Of a stretch of DNA of 64,000 bases, positions 15,507 to 25,102 are shown in pieces. The notes beneath the pieces are model-generated. The model saw only the letters and a list, made by a program, of their open reading frames with translations, did not search any database and was not told where the DNA came from. Source of the DNA: Dehalococcoidia bacterium (GTDB lineage Bacteria; Chloroflexota; Dehalococcoidia; Tepidiformales; Tepidiformaceae). The DNA is taken from positions 124,001 to 188,000 of the forward strand of contig PQAO01000032.1 in the NCBI GenBank assembly GCA_003104995.1. Reading direction: 5' to 3'. Every line of letters begins with the position of its first letter. Positions within the stretch are counted from its first letter, which is position 1. The position numbers and the translations under genes are program-made.

Positions 15507-16288
15507 CGATGGACGCCATAGAACACTACCGCGGACTGGCAGCGGCCCGGGGGCCGTTGCTGGTCGCGACCGACCTGGACGGGACGCTGGCGCCGATCGT
15601 GCCTCACGCTTCCGAGGCGCAGGTGCCGCCGGGCGCGCTGGCGGTGATGGAGCGGCTGACCGGCGCGGCGCGAGTCGCCGTGATCACCGGGCGCGACCTG
15701 AACACCGCCCGCCGGTTGGTCCCGGTGGAAGGCGTGGTGGTGGTCGGGAGCCATGGGCTTGAGGCATCGTTCGATGATCCGCTCATCCCGGGAGTCGACC
15801 GGGTAGCACTGAGCGCGGCACTGGAGCAGGTAGAGCAGCAGGTGATCTCGACGGTGCCGAGTTCGTTTCTCCACATTGAGCGCAAGGCGATCTCGACGGC
15901 CTTCCATTACCGGGCAGCGCCGGACCTGGAGCCGCAGCTGAGGGAGGTGCTTGCTACTTTGCCGGAGGGGTTGAGGCTGCGCGACGGGCGCATGGTGCTG
16001 GAAGTGATCCCGGACGCGCAGGGCGGGAAGGGCGCCGCGCTGACGGCACTGGTGCGGCATCTGCGCTGCAAGTCGGTGCTGGTGATGGGCGACGACGCGA
16101 CCGATGTCGCGATGTTCCGGGCGGCGCTCTCATTGGCGCAGGACGAGGGCATGCACGTGGTGCTTGCGGGCGTCGCGAGCGGACCCGAGACGCCGCCGGA
16201 AATCATCGAGCTTGCCGATGTCGTGCTGCGGTCAACCGAAGAGGCGCTCGAGGGGCTGGAAACCCTCGCGAGGGCGCTTGGCGTTTGA
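15500..16288 (+). CDS. otsB: Trehalose-6-phosphate phosphatase
   Basis: A 262-residue HAD-superfamily phosphatase that removes phosphate from trehalose-6-phosphate. Motif I is VATDLDGTLAPI near residue 25 (Asp nucleophile and acid/base), motif II VAVITGR, and motif IV VLVMGDDATDVAMF. GSHGLEA is the OtsB-type cap signature. It overlaps otsA by seven bases, in a different frame. Confidence 0.93.
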   Translation: MLTMDAIEHYRGLAAARGPLLVATDLDGTLAPIVPHASEAQVPPGALAVMERLTGAARVAVITGRDLNTARRLVPVEGVVVVGSHGLEASFDDPLIPGVDRVALSAALEQVEQQVISTVPSSFLHIERKAISTAFHYRAAPDLEPQLREVLATLPEGLRLRDGRMVLEVIPDAQGGKGAALTALVRHLRCKSVLVMGDDATDVAMFRAALSLAQDEGMHVVLAGVASGPETPPEIIELADVVLRSTEEALEGLETLARALGV

Positions 16289-16361
16289 TGGGCCGGACGG
16301 GCGGCGGGAGGGTCCAGCGCCAGGGTTAGCTTCAGAGATCGGGCCGCAAGGATAGGAATCA

Positions 16362-16391
16362 TTGACGTGTCCGATTTGACCTGTGTATAAG
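16362..16391 (+). promoter_or_regulatory. Sigma-70-type promoter before the first solute ABC operon
   Basis: TTGACG (16362-16367) and TATAAG (16386-16391) with 18 bases between, 37 bases before the ATG of the substrate-binding protein. AAGGAGAG lies just before that start. Confidence 0.6.
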
Positions 16392-16428
16392 GCCACCATC
16401 GCTTACGTGAACGTGAAGGAGAGGCCCA

Positions 16429-18291
16429 ATGCCAGGTTCGAATTACTGGAATCGCAGGATGAGCCGCCGGCGGACACTGACGGGAGCCCTGGGAGGGAGC
16501 GCAGGGCTTGCCGGGCTGGGCCTTGTGGGATGCGGCGGCGGTGATGACGATGAGGCAACGCCGACGACCGGCGCCGGGCAGACGCCCCAGCCGACGCCGA
16601 CAGCCGACCCGACGAAAGCCCAGGAGGTCCAGAGTTTCCTCTGGCAGCGCGAGGACACCTCTTCGAAGGCGACGAAGGGAGAGATCTACCAGGCGTACAC
16701 CACCGCCGATGTGACGAACCTCGACCCGCTGGCTTCGCCGTCGTTCACGGCGAACGTTGCGGGGTCGTGGGTGTATCCGCGGCTGATGTCGTACAAGCCG
16801 GGCTATCGCGTGCCGGCGACGGGCGAGGTCCAGGGGTACCTGGCCCAATCGTTCGAGCTTCCGGAGCCGACGCGGGTTGTGTTCAAACTGCACCCCAACG
16901 CGGTCTGGCAGAACACGGCACCGCTGAACAAGCGGCAGATCGACGCCGAGGACGTTGTGTTCTCCTGGGAGAAGTTCGCGGCGAAGAGCACCTCGCGCAA
17001 GGACCTGGCGAAGCTGCCGGACAATCCGGGCGGGCCTGTGGAGTCGGTGAAGGCCATCGACAAGACCACCGTGGAGTTCAAGCTGGCGTATCCGTACGCG
17101 CCGTTCCTGAGCGCGATGGCATACAGCCGCTATCTGCAGATCATGCCGCGCGAGAGCGAAGCAGGCGGCTATGACCCGCGCAACGAGACGCGTTCGGGTG
17201 GACCGTGGATCCTGCAGAACTACCAGCGGAACGTCATCTTCCAGTACCGGAAGAACCCGGACTACTGGGATGCCGACAACGTTTACCTGGACGGTTTCGA
17301 TATCCCGATCATCCCGGAGTACGCCGCGGGAATGGCGCAATTCCGCGCGAAGAAGGTGTGGAGCTTTGGGGTACGGCAGGAGGATGTTATTGCGACAAAG
17401 AAGGACGTGCCAGACCTGGCGGTAGATGCCAACGCGTTCGGACGGACGTGCTGGCTGCTGTATTTTGGGTTGGCCCCGGATTCGCCGTTTGCGGACCCGC
17501 GCGTGCGGGCGGCGGCTTCGATGCTGATCGACCGCGACCTCTGGATTGACACGTTCTACAACATCTCCGCGTTCCAAAAGGAAGGTTATCCAACGCAGGT
17601 CCGGCACAACAGCCACATCTCCTCGGGCTGGGAAGGGACGTGGGTGGATCCGCAGAGTCCGGCGATGGGTGCGGGCGCCAAGAACTTCGCATACAACGTG
17701 GCCGAGGCGAAGAAGCTGCTGGAGGCGGCGGGGTTCGCGAACGGCATCGAGACCGACATCGCCTGGATTTCGACGGGCCAGTACGGCACGACCTTCCCGA
17801 AGCAGGCCGAGGTGTTCAAGGGGATGCTGGAGGAGTCGGGCCTCTTCAAGCTGAAGCAGGTGAACCCGGACTACCAGACAGACTATCTGCCGAACTACTA
17901 CTTCGCGAAGGGCAACTTCAAGGGCATCACGGTTGGGGCTTCGACGCAGTACCCGGAGGTGGACCAGTTCCTGTACAGCTACTACCACTCCAAGGGCGCC
18001 CGCCAGAAGGTGGCGTTCCAGGGCGAAGCCAGCGACACGAAGCTCGACGGCATGATCGAAGCGCAGCGCCAGGAACTCGATGCGGCCAAGCGCAAGACGC
18101 TCATCCAGGATATCCAGAAGCACATGGCCGAGACGATGCCGGTGATCCCGTATCCGGGGCAGTCGCCGACCTTCTCGCTGTTCTGGCCCTGGATTGGTAA
18201 CGCCGGCGTCTTCCGCTCCTGGGACAGCGAATCCGCGAGAAACACCAACGAGACGAAGCTCTGGTTCGATAAGAGTAAGTACACCGGTTAG
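16429..18291 (+). CDS. Family 5 substrate-binding lipoprotein of a peptide/solute ABC importer
   Basis: A 620-residue extracytoplasmic solute receptor (SBP_bac_5; DppA/OppA type). The N-terminus has a twin-arginine-like RMSRRRTLTG, a hydrophobic core, and a lipobox ending at GLVGC, then Gly/Asp and Thr/Pro linker residues. The mature part has YTTADVTNLDPLASPSFTAN, a FKLHPNAVWQN block and DAEDVVFSWEKFAAKSTSRK. These fit the family, which also binds nickel, oligosaccharides or other solutes, so the ligand is open. The length is somewhat above the family average. Two permease genes follow, with no ATPase nearby. Confidence 0.9.
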   Translation: MPGSNYWNRRMSRRRTLTGALGGSAGLAGLGLVGCGGGDDDEATPTTGAGQTPQPTPTADPTKAQEVQSFLWQREDTSSKATKGEIYQAYTTADVTNLDPLASPSFTANVAGSWVYPRLMSYKPGYRVPATGEVQGYLAQSFELPEPTRVVFKLHPNAVWQNTAPLNKRQIDAEDVVFSWEKFAAKSTSRKDLAKLPDNPGGPVESVKAIDKTTVEFKLAYPYAPFLSAMAYSRYLQIMPRESEAGGYDPRNETRSGGPWILQNYQRNVIFQYRKNPDYWDADNVYLDGFDIPIIPEYAAGMAQFRAKKVWSFGVRQEDVIATKKDVPDLAVDANAFGRTCWLLYFGLAPDSPFADPRVRAAASMLIDRDLWIDTFYNISAFQKEGYPTQVRHNSHISSGWEGTWVDPQSPAMGAGAKNFAYNVAEAKKLLEAAGFANGIETDIAWISTGQYGTTFPKQAEVFKGMLEESGLFKLKQVNPDYQTDYLPNYYFAKGNFKGITVGASTQYPEVDQFLYSYYHSKGARQKVAFQGEASDTKLDGMIEAQRQELDAAKRKTLIQDIQKHMAETMPVIPYPGQSPTFSLFWPWIGNAGVFRSWDSESARNTNETKLWFDKSKYTG

Positions 18292-18318
18292 TCATGAACG
18301 CCCCGGAGGGGAATCTAC

Positions 18319-19278
18319 ATGGGCCGTTACATGGTGCAGCGATTGGCGCTTGCGGGGCTCACGCTCGTGCTGGTGTCGATCATCGTCTTCGGATTACTGC
18401 GGGTCGTGGTGCCACTCGTCTATGGCGACGCGGTCGACGTGATTGCGGCGGAGTATGGGCGGACAGACCCGGAGCTGATGCAGTCACTGAAGGACGAGTA
18501 CGGGCTTTCGGCAAACCTGCCAGTGCAGTACCTGAAATGGGTGGGTGCGCTGTTGCGGGGAGACCTCGGCGAGTCGCTCTTCAACGGGCGACCCGTGTCG
18601 ACGGAGATGAAGAACCGGCTGGCGGTCTCGTTCGAGCTCGGGCTCATCGGGCTGGTGTCGGGGGTCATCCTGTCGGTGCCGATGGGTGTCGCGGCAGCCG
18701 TGTTCCAGAACCGCTACCCGGACTACTCGTTGCGGGCGTTCGCGATCCTGATCGACGCGATGCCGGGGTTCTGGCTGGCGATCTTGATCATCACGTTTGG
18801 GTCGCTCTGGTTTAACTGGGCGCCACCGTTGAACTTCAAGTACATCCACGAAGACCCGGTTGCGCACTTCAAGATCATGCTGATGCCGGCCCTCCTGATT
18901 GGGCTTACCCCGAGTGGGGCGCTGGTGCGGCTGGTGCGGACACAGATGCTCGAGGTGTTGCGCCAGGACTACATCCGGACGGCACACGCGAAAGGTCTGC
19001 CGGCACGGACCGTGGTGTTCACGCATGCCTTCCGGAACTCGCTGTTACCGGTGGTGACGGTTATCGGGCTGAGCCTGCCGGGCCTCATCGCCGGGACGGC
19101 CATTTTCGAGGCTATCTTCTCGCTGCCCGGGATGGGCCAGTACCTGGTGTCATCGGTGGGCAACCTGGATTACCCGGTGATCATGTCGACGAACATCATT
19201 TTTGCGGTGCTCATCGTGCTGTCGAACCTGGCGGTGGACGTCTCATACACGTTCATCGACCCGCGCGTGAGGTACTGA
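18319..19278 (+). CDS. ABC permease, DppB type
   Basis: A 319-residue inner-membrane permease. The N-terminus MGRYMVQRLALAGLTLVLVS is the first helix. The protein shows the DppB-type VQYLKWVGALLRGDLGESLF block, and the EAA loop is LRQDYIRTAHAKGLPARTVV. It ends SYTFIDPRVRY, the common family tail. It would pair with the next gene to form the channel for the upstream receptor; the ATP-binding subunits must be encoded elsewhere. GGAGGGGAATC precedes its ATG. Confidence 0.93.
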   Translation: MGRYMVQRLALAGLTLVLVSIIVFGLLRVVVPLVYGDAVDVIAAEYGRTDPELMQSLKDEYGLSANLPVQYLKWVGALLRGDLGESLFNGRPVSTEMKNRLAVSFELGLIGLVSGVILSVPMGVAAAVFQNRYPDYSLRAFAILIDAMPGFWLAILIITFGSLWFNWAPPLNFKYIHEDPVAHFKIMLMPALLIGLTPSGALVRLVRTQMLEVLRQDYIRTAHAKGLPARTVVFTHAFRNSLLPVVTVIGLSLPGLIAGTAIFEAIFSLPGMGQYLVSSVGNLDYPVIMSTNIIFAVLIVLSNLAVDVSYTFIDPRVRY

Positions 19279-19279
19279 G

Positions 19280-20209
19280 ATGGCGGGTCGTGCATCGGCG
19301 AGGTCAGTGACGTTCGACCCGCGGATCGTGGTGGAACGGCCATTTCCGGTGCGGGTGGCGGCGAGATGCTGGCTGTTCATGCGCCGGCAACCACTGGGGA
19401 CGTTCGGGCTGTTGATCGTGCTGCTGCTGGTGCTGGCCGCGATCTTCGCCGGCCAAATCGCGCCCCACGACCCGGAGCAGATCCACCTGCGAAACCGGCT
19501 GGAAGGATCGAGCGGGGAGTTCTGGCTCGGCACGGATGCGACGGGCAAGGACATCTTCTCGCGCCTGGTCTACGGGGCCCGGATCTCGATGATGGTGGGG
19601 TTCGGTGCGGTCGCCATCGGTACGACGGGGGCGGCCTTCCTGGGCATCGTCAGCGGGTTCCTCGGGGGTGCGGCCGATAAGGTGATCCAGCGATTCGTGG
19701 ATGCGTGGCAGGCGATGCCCGGGCTGATCATCCTGATCACGTTCCTCGGTATTGCCCGGCGGATGCCGAATGTGAACATCCTGCTGGCGATGGTGCTGGC
19801 GATCGGCATCCTGAGCATCGCCGGGAGTTCGCGCGTGATCCGGGCGCAGGTGCTGACGATCAAGAACCAGCCGTACGTGGAAGCCGCGCGCTGCATGGGC
19901 GCCGGGAACGCACGCATCATCTGGAACTGCGTGGTGCCGAACGTGTTTCCGCTGATGCTGGTGAGCATGACCGTCGCGCTTGGCGGTGTGATCCTGGCCG
20001 AGGCGAGCCTGAGCTTCCTCGGGTTTGGTCCGGCGGGCGAGCCATCGTGGGGCCAGATGCTGAGCGTGGACGGCCGCGAGTACATGCGCGTACAGCCGGG
20101 CCTGGCGATCTGGCCGGGCGTGTGCATCGCCCTCGCTGTCTTCGGGTTCAACGTGTTCGGCGATGCGTTGCGCGACACGCTGGACCCGCGACTGCGCGGA
20201 TCACGGTAG
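19280..20209 (+). CDS. ABC permease, DppC type
   Basis: A 309-residue permease partner. After a cytoplasmic N-terminus comes the first helix (GTFGLLIVLLLVLAAIFAGQ), then the DppC signature HWLGTDATGKDIFSRLVYGAR-type segment (here EFWLGTDATGKDIFSRL). The EAA loop is YVEAARCMGAGNARIIWNCV. The tail GDALRDTLDPRLRGSR is typical. It begins one base after the previous stop, so it is co-translated. Confidence 0.93.
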   Translation: MAGRASARSVTFDPRIVVERPFPVRVAARCWLFMRRQPLGTFGLLIVLLLVLAAIFAGQIAPHDPEQIHLRNRLEGSSGEFWLGTDATGKDIFSRLVYGARISMMVGFGAVAIGTTGAAFLGIVSGFLGGAADKVIQRFVDAWQAMPGLIILITFLGIARRMPNVNILLAMVLAIGILSIAGSSRVIRAQVLTIKNQPYVEAARCMGAGNARIIWNCVVPNVFPLMLVSMTVALGGVILAEASLSFLGFGPAGEPSWGQMLSVDGREYMRVQPGLAIWPGVCIALAVFGFNVFGDALRDTLDPRLRGSR

Positions 20210-20230
20210 CCGGGTGAACGAGAAGGACAA

Positions 20231-20260
20231 CGGCCCCTCCGGATGGAGGGGCCGCTTTCT
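20231..20260 (+). terminator. Rho-independent terminator between convergent genes
   Basis: A 10-base stem CGGCCCCTCC/GGAGGGGCCG with a GGAT loop (20231-20254), followed by CTTTCT. It sits 22 bases after the DppC-type gene and just before the convergent LLM gene, and could serve both strands. Confidence 0.75.
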
Positions 20261-20281
20261 GCCATCGGTTGGCCGGGAGTC

Positions 20282-21301
20282 CTAGCTCACGAGCGTCCCG
20301 AGGATGCGCTCGACGTCCGTGAGGGAGCCCTGGGGCATGCTGATGCTCGGGAGGTCGACGCCGAGCTGGCGGCGCTCCTCGATGCCGGCGGCGACCGTTT
20401 CGAGGTCACCGAAGATGGCGGTCTCTTCGAGCATCCGGTCGCCCATGGCAGCCATGAGCTCGGGGTTGGTGCCGAACGGTGGCGGCTTGTGGGTTTCAGC
20501 GACTTTGCGCATGGCCGCGACTTCTTCGCCAAAGCCGTTCCGCGTGAGCATCTCGTGGTAGAAGTCGCCCATGTTGGTGACGTACCAGGAAATGGGGCCG
20601 GCGGCCTGGAACTTCGCCTTTTCGATGTCGGGGTTGATGACGACGGTGAGGGAGGCGACGCATTCGACGGCGTCGGCAGGGCGGCCGGCGGTGGTTGCGG
20701 CCTCGCTGATCCGGGCCTTGCCTTCCTTGAATTTGGACTTCGGCCAGTAGATGGGCATCCAGCCGTCGGCGCCGGTGGCGAGCGATCCCATGCTCTTTGG
20801 GGAGATGGAGGCGACGTAGATGGGGATGTGTTTGCGGACGGGTTCGAAGAGGAGCTTGAAGCCGCGCTGGAGCTTGTAGATTTCGCCTTCGTAGAAGACC
20901 TTTTCGCCGCTGATGATCATGTTGATGATGTCAACGTACTCTTTGGTGCGCTGGATGGGCTTGGAGAACTTCTCGCCATGCCAGTGCTCGATGACGCGGG
21001 CGCCCGAGGTGCCGAGGCCGATGATCATGCGGCCGCCGCTGAGCTCGTCGAGGGTTGCGAAGGTCATGGCGAGGACCGCGGGCGAGCGGCCGAAGACGGG
21101 CGCGATGCCGGTGCCGAGCTTGATCTTCTTCGTTTCGAGGGCGGCCTGGGTGAGGAGCGAGAACTGGTCGCGGCCCCAGGTTTCGGCGGTGAAGACGGCC
21201 TCGACGCCGACTTCCTCCGCCACTTTGATGCGCGCGATGGTCTCGCGATTCTGTTCGGGGTTGCCGGTGAAACCGACACCAACAGCAAGCCTCCTGGGCA
21301 T
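20282..21301 (-). CDS. LLM-class (F420-dependent type) oxidoreductase
   Basis: A 339-residue luciferase-like TIM-barrel oxidoreductase. Marks are LAVGVGFTGNPEQNRETIAR, AVFTAETWGRDQFSLLTQAA, IKLGTGIAPVFGRSPAVLAM and GGRMIIGLGTSGARVIEHWHG, close to the F420-dependent glucose-6-phosphate dehydrogenase / methylene-H4MPT reductase side of the family. Such enzymes usually use F420 or FMN; substrate unknown. I prefer the ATG at 21301 giving MPRRLAVG; one 15 bases earlier is also open, and neither has a strong ribosome site. It lies between two solute-import operons on the opposite strand, which may link it to processing of the imported solute. Confidence 0.85.
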   Translation of the reverse strand: MPRRLAVGVGFTGNPEQNRETIARIKVAEEVGVEAVFTAETWGRDQFSLLTQAALETKKIKLGTGIAPVFGRSPAVLAMTFATLDELSGGRMIIGLGTSGARVIEHWHGEKFSKPIQRTKEYVDIINMIISGEKVFYEGEIYKLQRGFKLLFEPVRKHIPIYVASISPKSMGSLATGADGWMPIYWPKSKFKEGKARISEAATTAGRPADAVECVASLTVVINPDIEKAKFQAAGPISWYVTNMGDFYHEMLTRNGFGEEVAAMRKVAETHKPPPFGTNPELMAAMGDRMLEETAIFGDLETVAAGIEERRQLGVDLPSISMPQGSLTDVERILGTLVS

Positions 21302-21452
21302 GCAGCACCGTACCAATGGGAGAGATTATCCGTTGCGTGAAAGGACGGAGGCAGACTAGCAAACCCCCGGTGGGGCGGCAAACGGCACGGGGATCGGTGG
21401 TGCTGTGGCGGCCCAAACATCCGGCCCGGGGGGCCGGTACGTATCGCAGGTA

Positions 21453-21482
21453 TTGACGCGTTGAATGAGACACGGGTATACA
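21453..21482 (+). promoter_or_regulatory. Sigma-70-type promoter before the second solute ABC operon
   Basis: TTGACG (21453-21458) and TATACA (21477-21482) with 18 bases between, the same -35 and spacing as the promoter at 16362. A CCGGCCC/GGGCCGG inverted repeat lies just upstream (21421-21437). Confidence 0.55.
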
Positions 21483-21533
21483 GCACGGCAACGGGCCCGG
21501 GTGCGCAAGCGAACAAGGGGGACAGGGAAACTC

Positions 21534-23249
21534 ATGGAACGGGACAACTACTGGACAAGGCGTATTGCCCGGCGGCGATTGCTGACCGGATCGGCCGCCA
21601 CGGCGCTGGGCGCTGGCGCCTGGGCGCTGGCCGGGTGCGGTGACGACGACGACGACGATGACGACGACGGTGGCGCAAGCACGGCGACGGCAACGACATC
21701 TGGAGTGCAACCCGGGACCCAGACCGCGCCGACGGCCACCCCCGCCGGCGAAGTCATCAAGAAGGACGGCATCAACAAGTCTCGCCAGAGCGCCATTTTC
21801 GCGACCATCAATCCCTACGGCGGCCTGGATAGCGGGCTGCTCTGGGGTTTCACCGTCTTCGACCACCTCTGGTACACGCCGCTGGACACGGGCATCCGGG
21901 AGAACTTCCTGGCGACGAGCATCGAGCAGCAGGACGCGACCCACTTCACGGTCGTCATCGGCGAGTCGTTCTTCCACGACAAAGCGCCGGCGAACGGCCG
22001 GAAGGTGACGGCCCAGGACATCAAAGCAAGCTTCGAGACTGCTGCGAAGCAGACGAAGATCTCGAACAGTTCGTGGTGGACACAAACGCTTGACACGATC
22101 ACGACGCCGGACGAGAAGACGCTGAACTTCACGCTGAAGCAGGTGGACGCGTGGACCTTCAGCTCGACGAACGGTGGAAGCCCGATCGGCAGCTCGATCC
22201 TGCCGCAGGAGATTGCGGCGGACCCGAGCTTTATGGATAAGGACCTGGTGGGTAGCGGGCGGTTCCAATTCGTAAGCCACGAGAACGGGACGAACTTCAA
22301 GCTCAAGCGCCACGAGAAGTGGCGGGTCTCGGGCGAACCCTACCTGGCCGGGGTGGAGTACAAGCTCATCCAGGAGCAGGCCGCGGCGCTCGCGGCGTTC
22401 TCGTCGCAGGAGATTTACGGGCTGGGCCTGAGCAATAAGCTCGAACGCGAAGACATCCTGAACAAGCACGGGAAGGATGTTGTGGTTGAGTCGGACGATA
22501 GCCGTGCGGTGTGGGTACTTTTGCCGCGTGGCGATGGCCAGTGGGCGGACCCGCGTGTGATCCATGCGATCAGTTATGCGCTGGACCGGAAGCAGATGAT
22601 CGAACTCATGAACTTCGGCGAAGGCAAGCTGAGCGGGCCAGTCCCGCCTGCGTTCGGCGAGGCCCTGCCGACCGCCGAGATCGAGCAGACGTGGGGTAAG
22701 CACGACGAAGCCGAAGCGAAGAAACTCCTTGCAGCCTCTGCCTTCGACACGTCGAAGGAGTACTCGATCAAGTACCCGACGCTGGGGGACCGCTACCAGC
22801 AGTTCGCGACGATCGCGAAGTCGCAGCTGGAAAAGAGCCTGGGCCTGAAGATCAAGCTCGTTCCGGAGGACTTCGGCCGCTGGCTGAGCCAGTCGCTCTA
22901 TGGGTCGGACTACGACGGATTCCTTGCTTTCGCATCCCTGGCGTACGACGACCCGAGCTCGTACATCACCCCCTATGCGAAGAGCTACGGTGGCCGCCCA
23001 AACTGGGCGGGATACATGAACGATGAGATGGACGCAGCCGTCCAGGCTCAGAGGAAGATCCTCGATGACAAGGAGCGGCGTGCCGCAGTCCAGGAGATCC
23101 AGCGCAAGGCCTGGACAAACGGCGCGCCGTTCATCCCGACGTTCATCGCGATTTCGAACACTGCGTACTGGGGGTTTGTGAAGGGACGAGTGACCGGCCG
23201 GGGGAGCTACGGGGCTTTCAACGGCAAGGTCTACATCGATAAGGGTTGA
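21534..23249 (+). CDS. Second family 5 substrate-binding lipoprotein
   Basis: A 571-residue solute receptor. The signal is twin-arginine-like (TRRIARRRLLTGSAATALG) with a lipobox ending ALAGC, then Gly and nine consecutive Asp before a Thr-rich linker. Domain text includes DGINKSRQSAIFATINPYGG, an NGRKVTAQDIKASFETAAKQ block and WADPRVIHAISYALDRKQMI, typical of SBP_bac_5. It resembles the receptor at 16.4 kb in layout but is clearly diverged, so the two operons probably import different solutes. The ATG at 21534 follows GGGAAACTC; the open frame upstream has no signal sequence. Confidence 0.9.
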   Translation: MERDNYWTRRIARRRLLTGSAATALGAGAWALAGCGDDDDDDDDDGGASTATATTSGVQPGTQTAPTATPAGEVIKKDGINKSRQSAIFATINPYGGLDSGLLWGFTVFDHLWYTPLDTGIRENFLATSIEQQDATHFTVVIGESFFHDKAPANGRKVTAQDIKASFETAAKQTKISNSSWWTQTLDTITTPDEKTLNFTLKQVDAWTFSSTNGGSPIGSSILPQEIAADPSFMDKDLVGSGRFQFVSHENGTNFKLKRHEKWRVSGEPYLAGVEYKLIQEQAAALAAFSSQEIYGLGLSNKLEREDILNKHGKDVVVESDDSRAVWVLLPRGDGQWADPRVIHAISYALDRKQMIELMNFGEGKLSGPVPPAFGEALPTAEIEQTWGKHDEAEAKKLLAASAFDTSKEYSIKYPTLGDRYQQFATIAKSQLEKSLGLKIKLVPEDFGRWLSQSLYGSDYDGFLAFASLAYDDPSSYITPYAKSYGGRPNWAGYMNDEMDAAVQAQRKILDDKERRAAVQEIQRKAWTNGAPFIPTFIAISNTAYWGFVKGRVTGRGSYGAFNGKVYIDKG

Positions 23250-23258
23250 TTGACGCCA

Positions 23259-24209
23259 ATGCGCCAGTACGCTTTGCGCCGTCTCGCCTATCTGCCGCTC
23301 ATCATGCTCGTCGTCTCGCTGGTGACGTTCTTCACGTTGCGGCTGCCCTGGGCAACCGACCCGGTACTGCAGTACGTCAACCAGAACACCACGGTCGAAC
23401 AGGAGCAGGAGATCCGGCGCGAGCTGGGGCTTGATAAGCCGATGCTCCAGCAATTCGCCATCTGGATGGGCGAGGTCGCCCGGGGAGACCTGGGCGAGAC
23501 CTTCCGCAGCAATCAGCCGGTGTGGCAGGAGATCCGGCGGCGGCTGCCGGTGAACATCGAGATCCTGGTGCTCTCGGTGCTGTTCAGCACGGTGTTCGGC
23601 GTCTCGTTCGGTGTCATCACGGCGGTCAAGCAGAATTCGGTGGTGGATTACGGGTTTCGGGTGTTCGCGGTATTCGGGCAGTCGATCCCGGACTTCTTTC
23701 TGCTGATCCTGCTCATCGTGCTGCCATCCATCTGGTGGAATTACTCGCCGCCGGTGGGCGGTCACATCTCGTTCTTCGAGGACCCATGGGAGAACCTGCG
23801 CCTGTATGTGCCGCCCACGCTCCTGCTGGGAATTGGCGGGGCGGCCGCCATGATGCGGCTGACGCGTTCGACGCTGCTCGAGGTGTTCAGGCAGGACTAC
23901 ATGCGGACGGCGCGGGCGAAGGGGCTGGCCGGGCGGAATGTGGTGCTGGACCACGGGCTGCGGAACTCGCTCATCCCGATTGTGACGCTCATTGGCGGGC
24001 ATGTGACGGCGCTGTTCTTCGGCTCGCTCATCCTCGAACAGATTTTTTCGATTAACGGGCTGGGGCAGTTCTTCCTGGTGTCATCGATCACGGCGGACTT
24101 CCCGGTGATCCAGTTCCTGGTGCTGTACACGGCGCTGCTGGTGATGTTGATGAACCTGGCGGTTGACCTTTCGTATGCGCTGATCGACCCGCGGGTGAAG
24201 TACATCTGA
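23259..24209 (+). CDS. ABC permease, DppB type (second operon)
   Basis: A 316-residue permease starting MRQYALRRLAYLPLIMLVVS, with WMGEVARGDLGETFRSNQPV, the EAA loop FRQDYMRTARAKGLAGRNVV, and the tail SYALIDPRVKYI. I use the ATG at 23259 rather than a TTG nine bases earlier because the basic N-terminus fits the family. It follows the receptor stop by nine bases. Confidence 0.92.
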   Translation: MRQYALRRLAYLPLIMLVVSLVTFFTLRLPWATDPVLQYVNQNTTVEQEQEIRRELGLDKPMLQQFAIWMGEVARGDLGETFRSNQPVWQEIRRRLPVNIEILVLSVLFSTVFGVSFGVITAVKQNSVVDYGFRVFAVFGQSIPDFFLLILLIVLPSIWWNYSPPVGGHISFFEDPWENLRLYVPPTLLLGIGGAAAMMRLTRSTLLEVFRQDYMRTARAKGLAGRNVVLDHGLRNSLIPIVTLIGGHVTALFFGSLILEQIFSINGLGQFFLVSSITADFPVIQFLVLYTALLVMLMNLAVDLSYALIDPRVKYI

Positions 24210-25102
24210 TGGCAACGCAAACAGCGACGCCGACGTATGGATGGGGCGCGGTGCCCAGGAGGCCAGGCCCCGGCCGGCGGCTGCTGCGGACAGCGTCGCA
24301 GCACCCGGCGGGGATGTTCGGGCTGGGGGTGCTGGTGGTGTTCGTGTTCGCGGGGGTGTTCGGGCCTTCGCTGGCGCCGTACAACCCGGAGGAGCTGAGC
24401 GTGGGCCGCCCCCTCGCGGGGCCGTCGTGGTCGCATCCGTTCGGGCTGAACCAGAATGGGCAGGACATCTTCAGCCGGATCATCGCGGGGGCGCGGGTCT
24501 CTCTGACCATTTCGGCGGCGGCCATCTTCATCGGCGCATCGCTGGGTTCGTTCCTGGGGATCCTCGCGGGGTACTTTGGGCGCTGGATCGACTATCTCGT
24601 GCAGCGCTCGGGCGAAGCGTTCGCGGCATTCCCGTCGCTGGTGTTGTATTTCATGCTCCGGGCAGCGTTGGGCCCCGGGATGAAGGCGATCATCGCGGCC
24701 ATCGCGATCGGGGCGCTCTTTGGCGGGAACCGGGTGCTGCGCGGCGCGACGATCATCGAGCGCAACCAGGTGTACGTGGAGGCCGCTCGCGCCATGGGCT
24801 GCTCGGAGTGGCGCATCTTCATGCGGCACGTCATCCCGAACGTGTTGCCGCTGGTGATTGTGCTGATGAGCGGCGCCCTTGGCGCGGCGATCCTGGCGGA
24901 GTCCGCGCTGGCGTTCCTGGGGCTGGGCGTGGAGGAGGCATCGTGGGGGCGCGACATGAGCGGCACCAACCTGTCAATCGCGCGGACGGGCTACTGGCAC
25001 GTCGTGGTGTTCCCTGGCCTGGCGATCAGCCTGGTGGTGCTCGGCGCAAACCTGCTGGGCGACTCATTGCGGGATATCTGGGACCCGCGGCTCAGACGGT
25101 AG
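24209..25102 (+). CDS. ABC permease, DppC type (second operon)
   Basis: A 297-residue permease. It contains HPFGLNQNGQDIFSRIIAGA, the EAA loop YVEAARAMGCSEWRIFMRHV and the tail GDSLRDIWDPRLRR. Its ATG shares a base with the previous stop (TGATG), showing translational coupling. Its 3' end overlaps the convergent small membrane-protein gene by 11 bases. No ATPase follows, as in the first operon. Confidence 0.92.
   Translation: MATQTATPTYGWGAVPRRPGPGRRLLRTASQHPAGMFGLGVLVVFVFAGVFGPSLAPYNPEELSVGRPLAGPSWSHPFGLNQNGQDIFSRIIAGARVSLTISAAAIFIGASLGSFLGILAGYFGRWIDYLVQRSGEAFAAFPSLVLYFMLRAALGPGMKAIIAAIAIGALFGGNRVLRGATIIERNQVYVEAARAMGCSEWRIFMRHVIPNVLPLVIVLMSGALGAAILAESALAFLGLGVEEASWGRDMSGTNLSIARTGYWHVVVFPGLAISLVVLGANLLGDSLRDIWDPRLRR

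Noticed and set aside
20931-24002. Very long (1023-codon) minus-strand open frame
   Set aside because: It is Arg/Pro/His-rich shadow translation spanning the LLM, receptor and permease genes, all of which are well supported in other frames.
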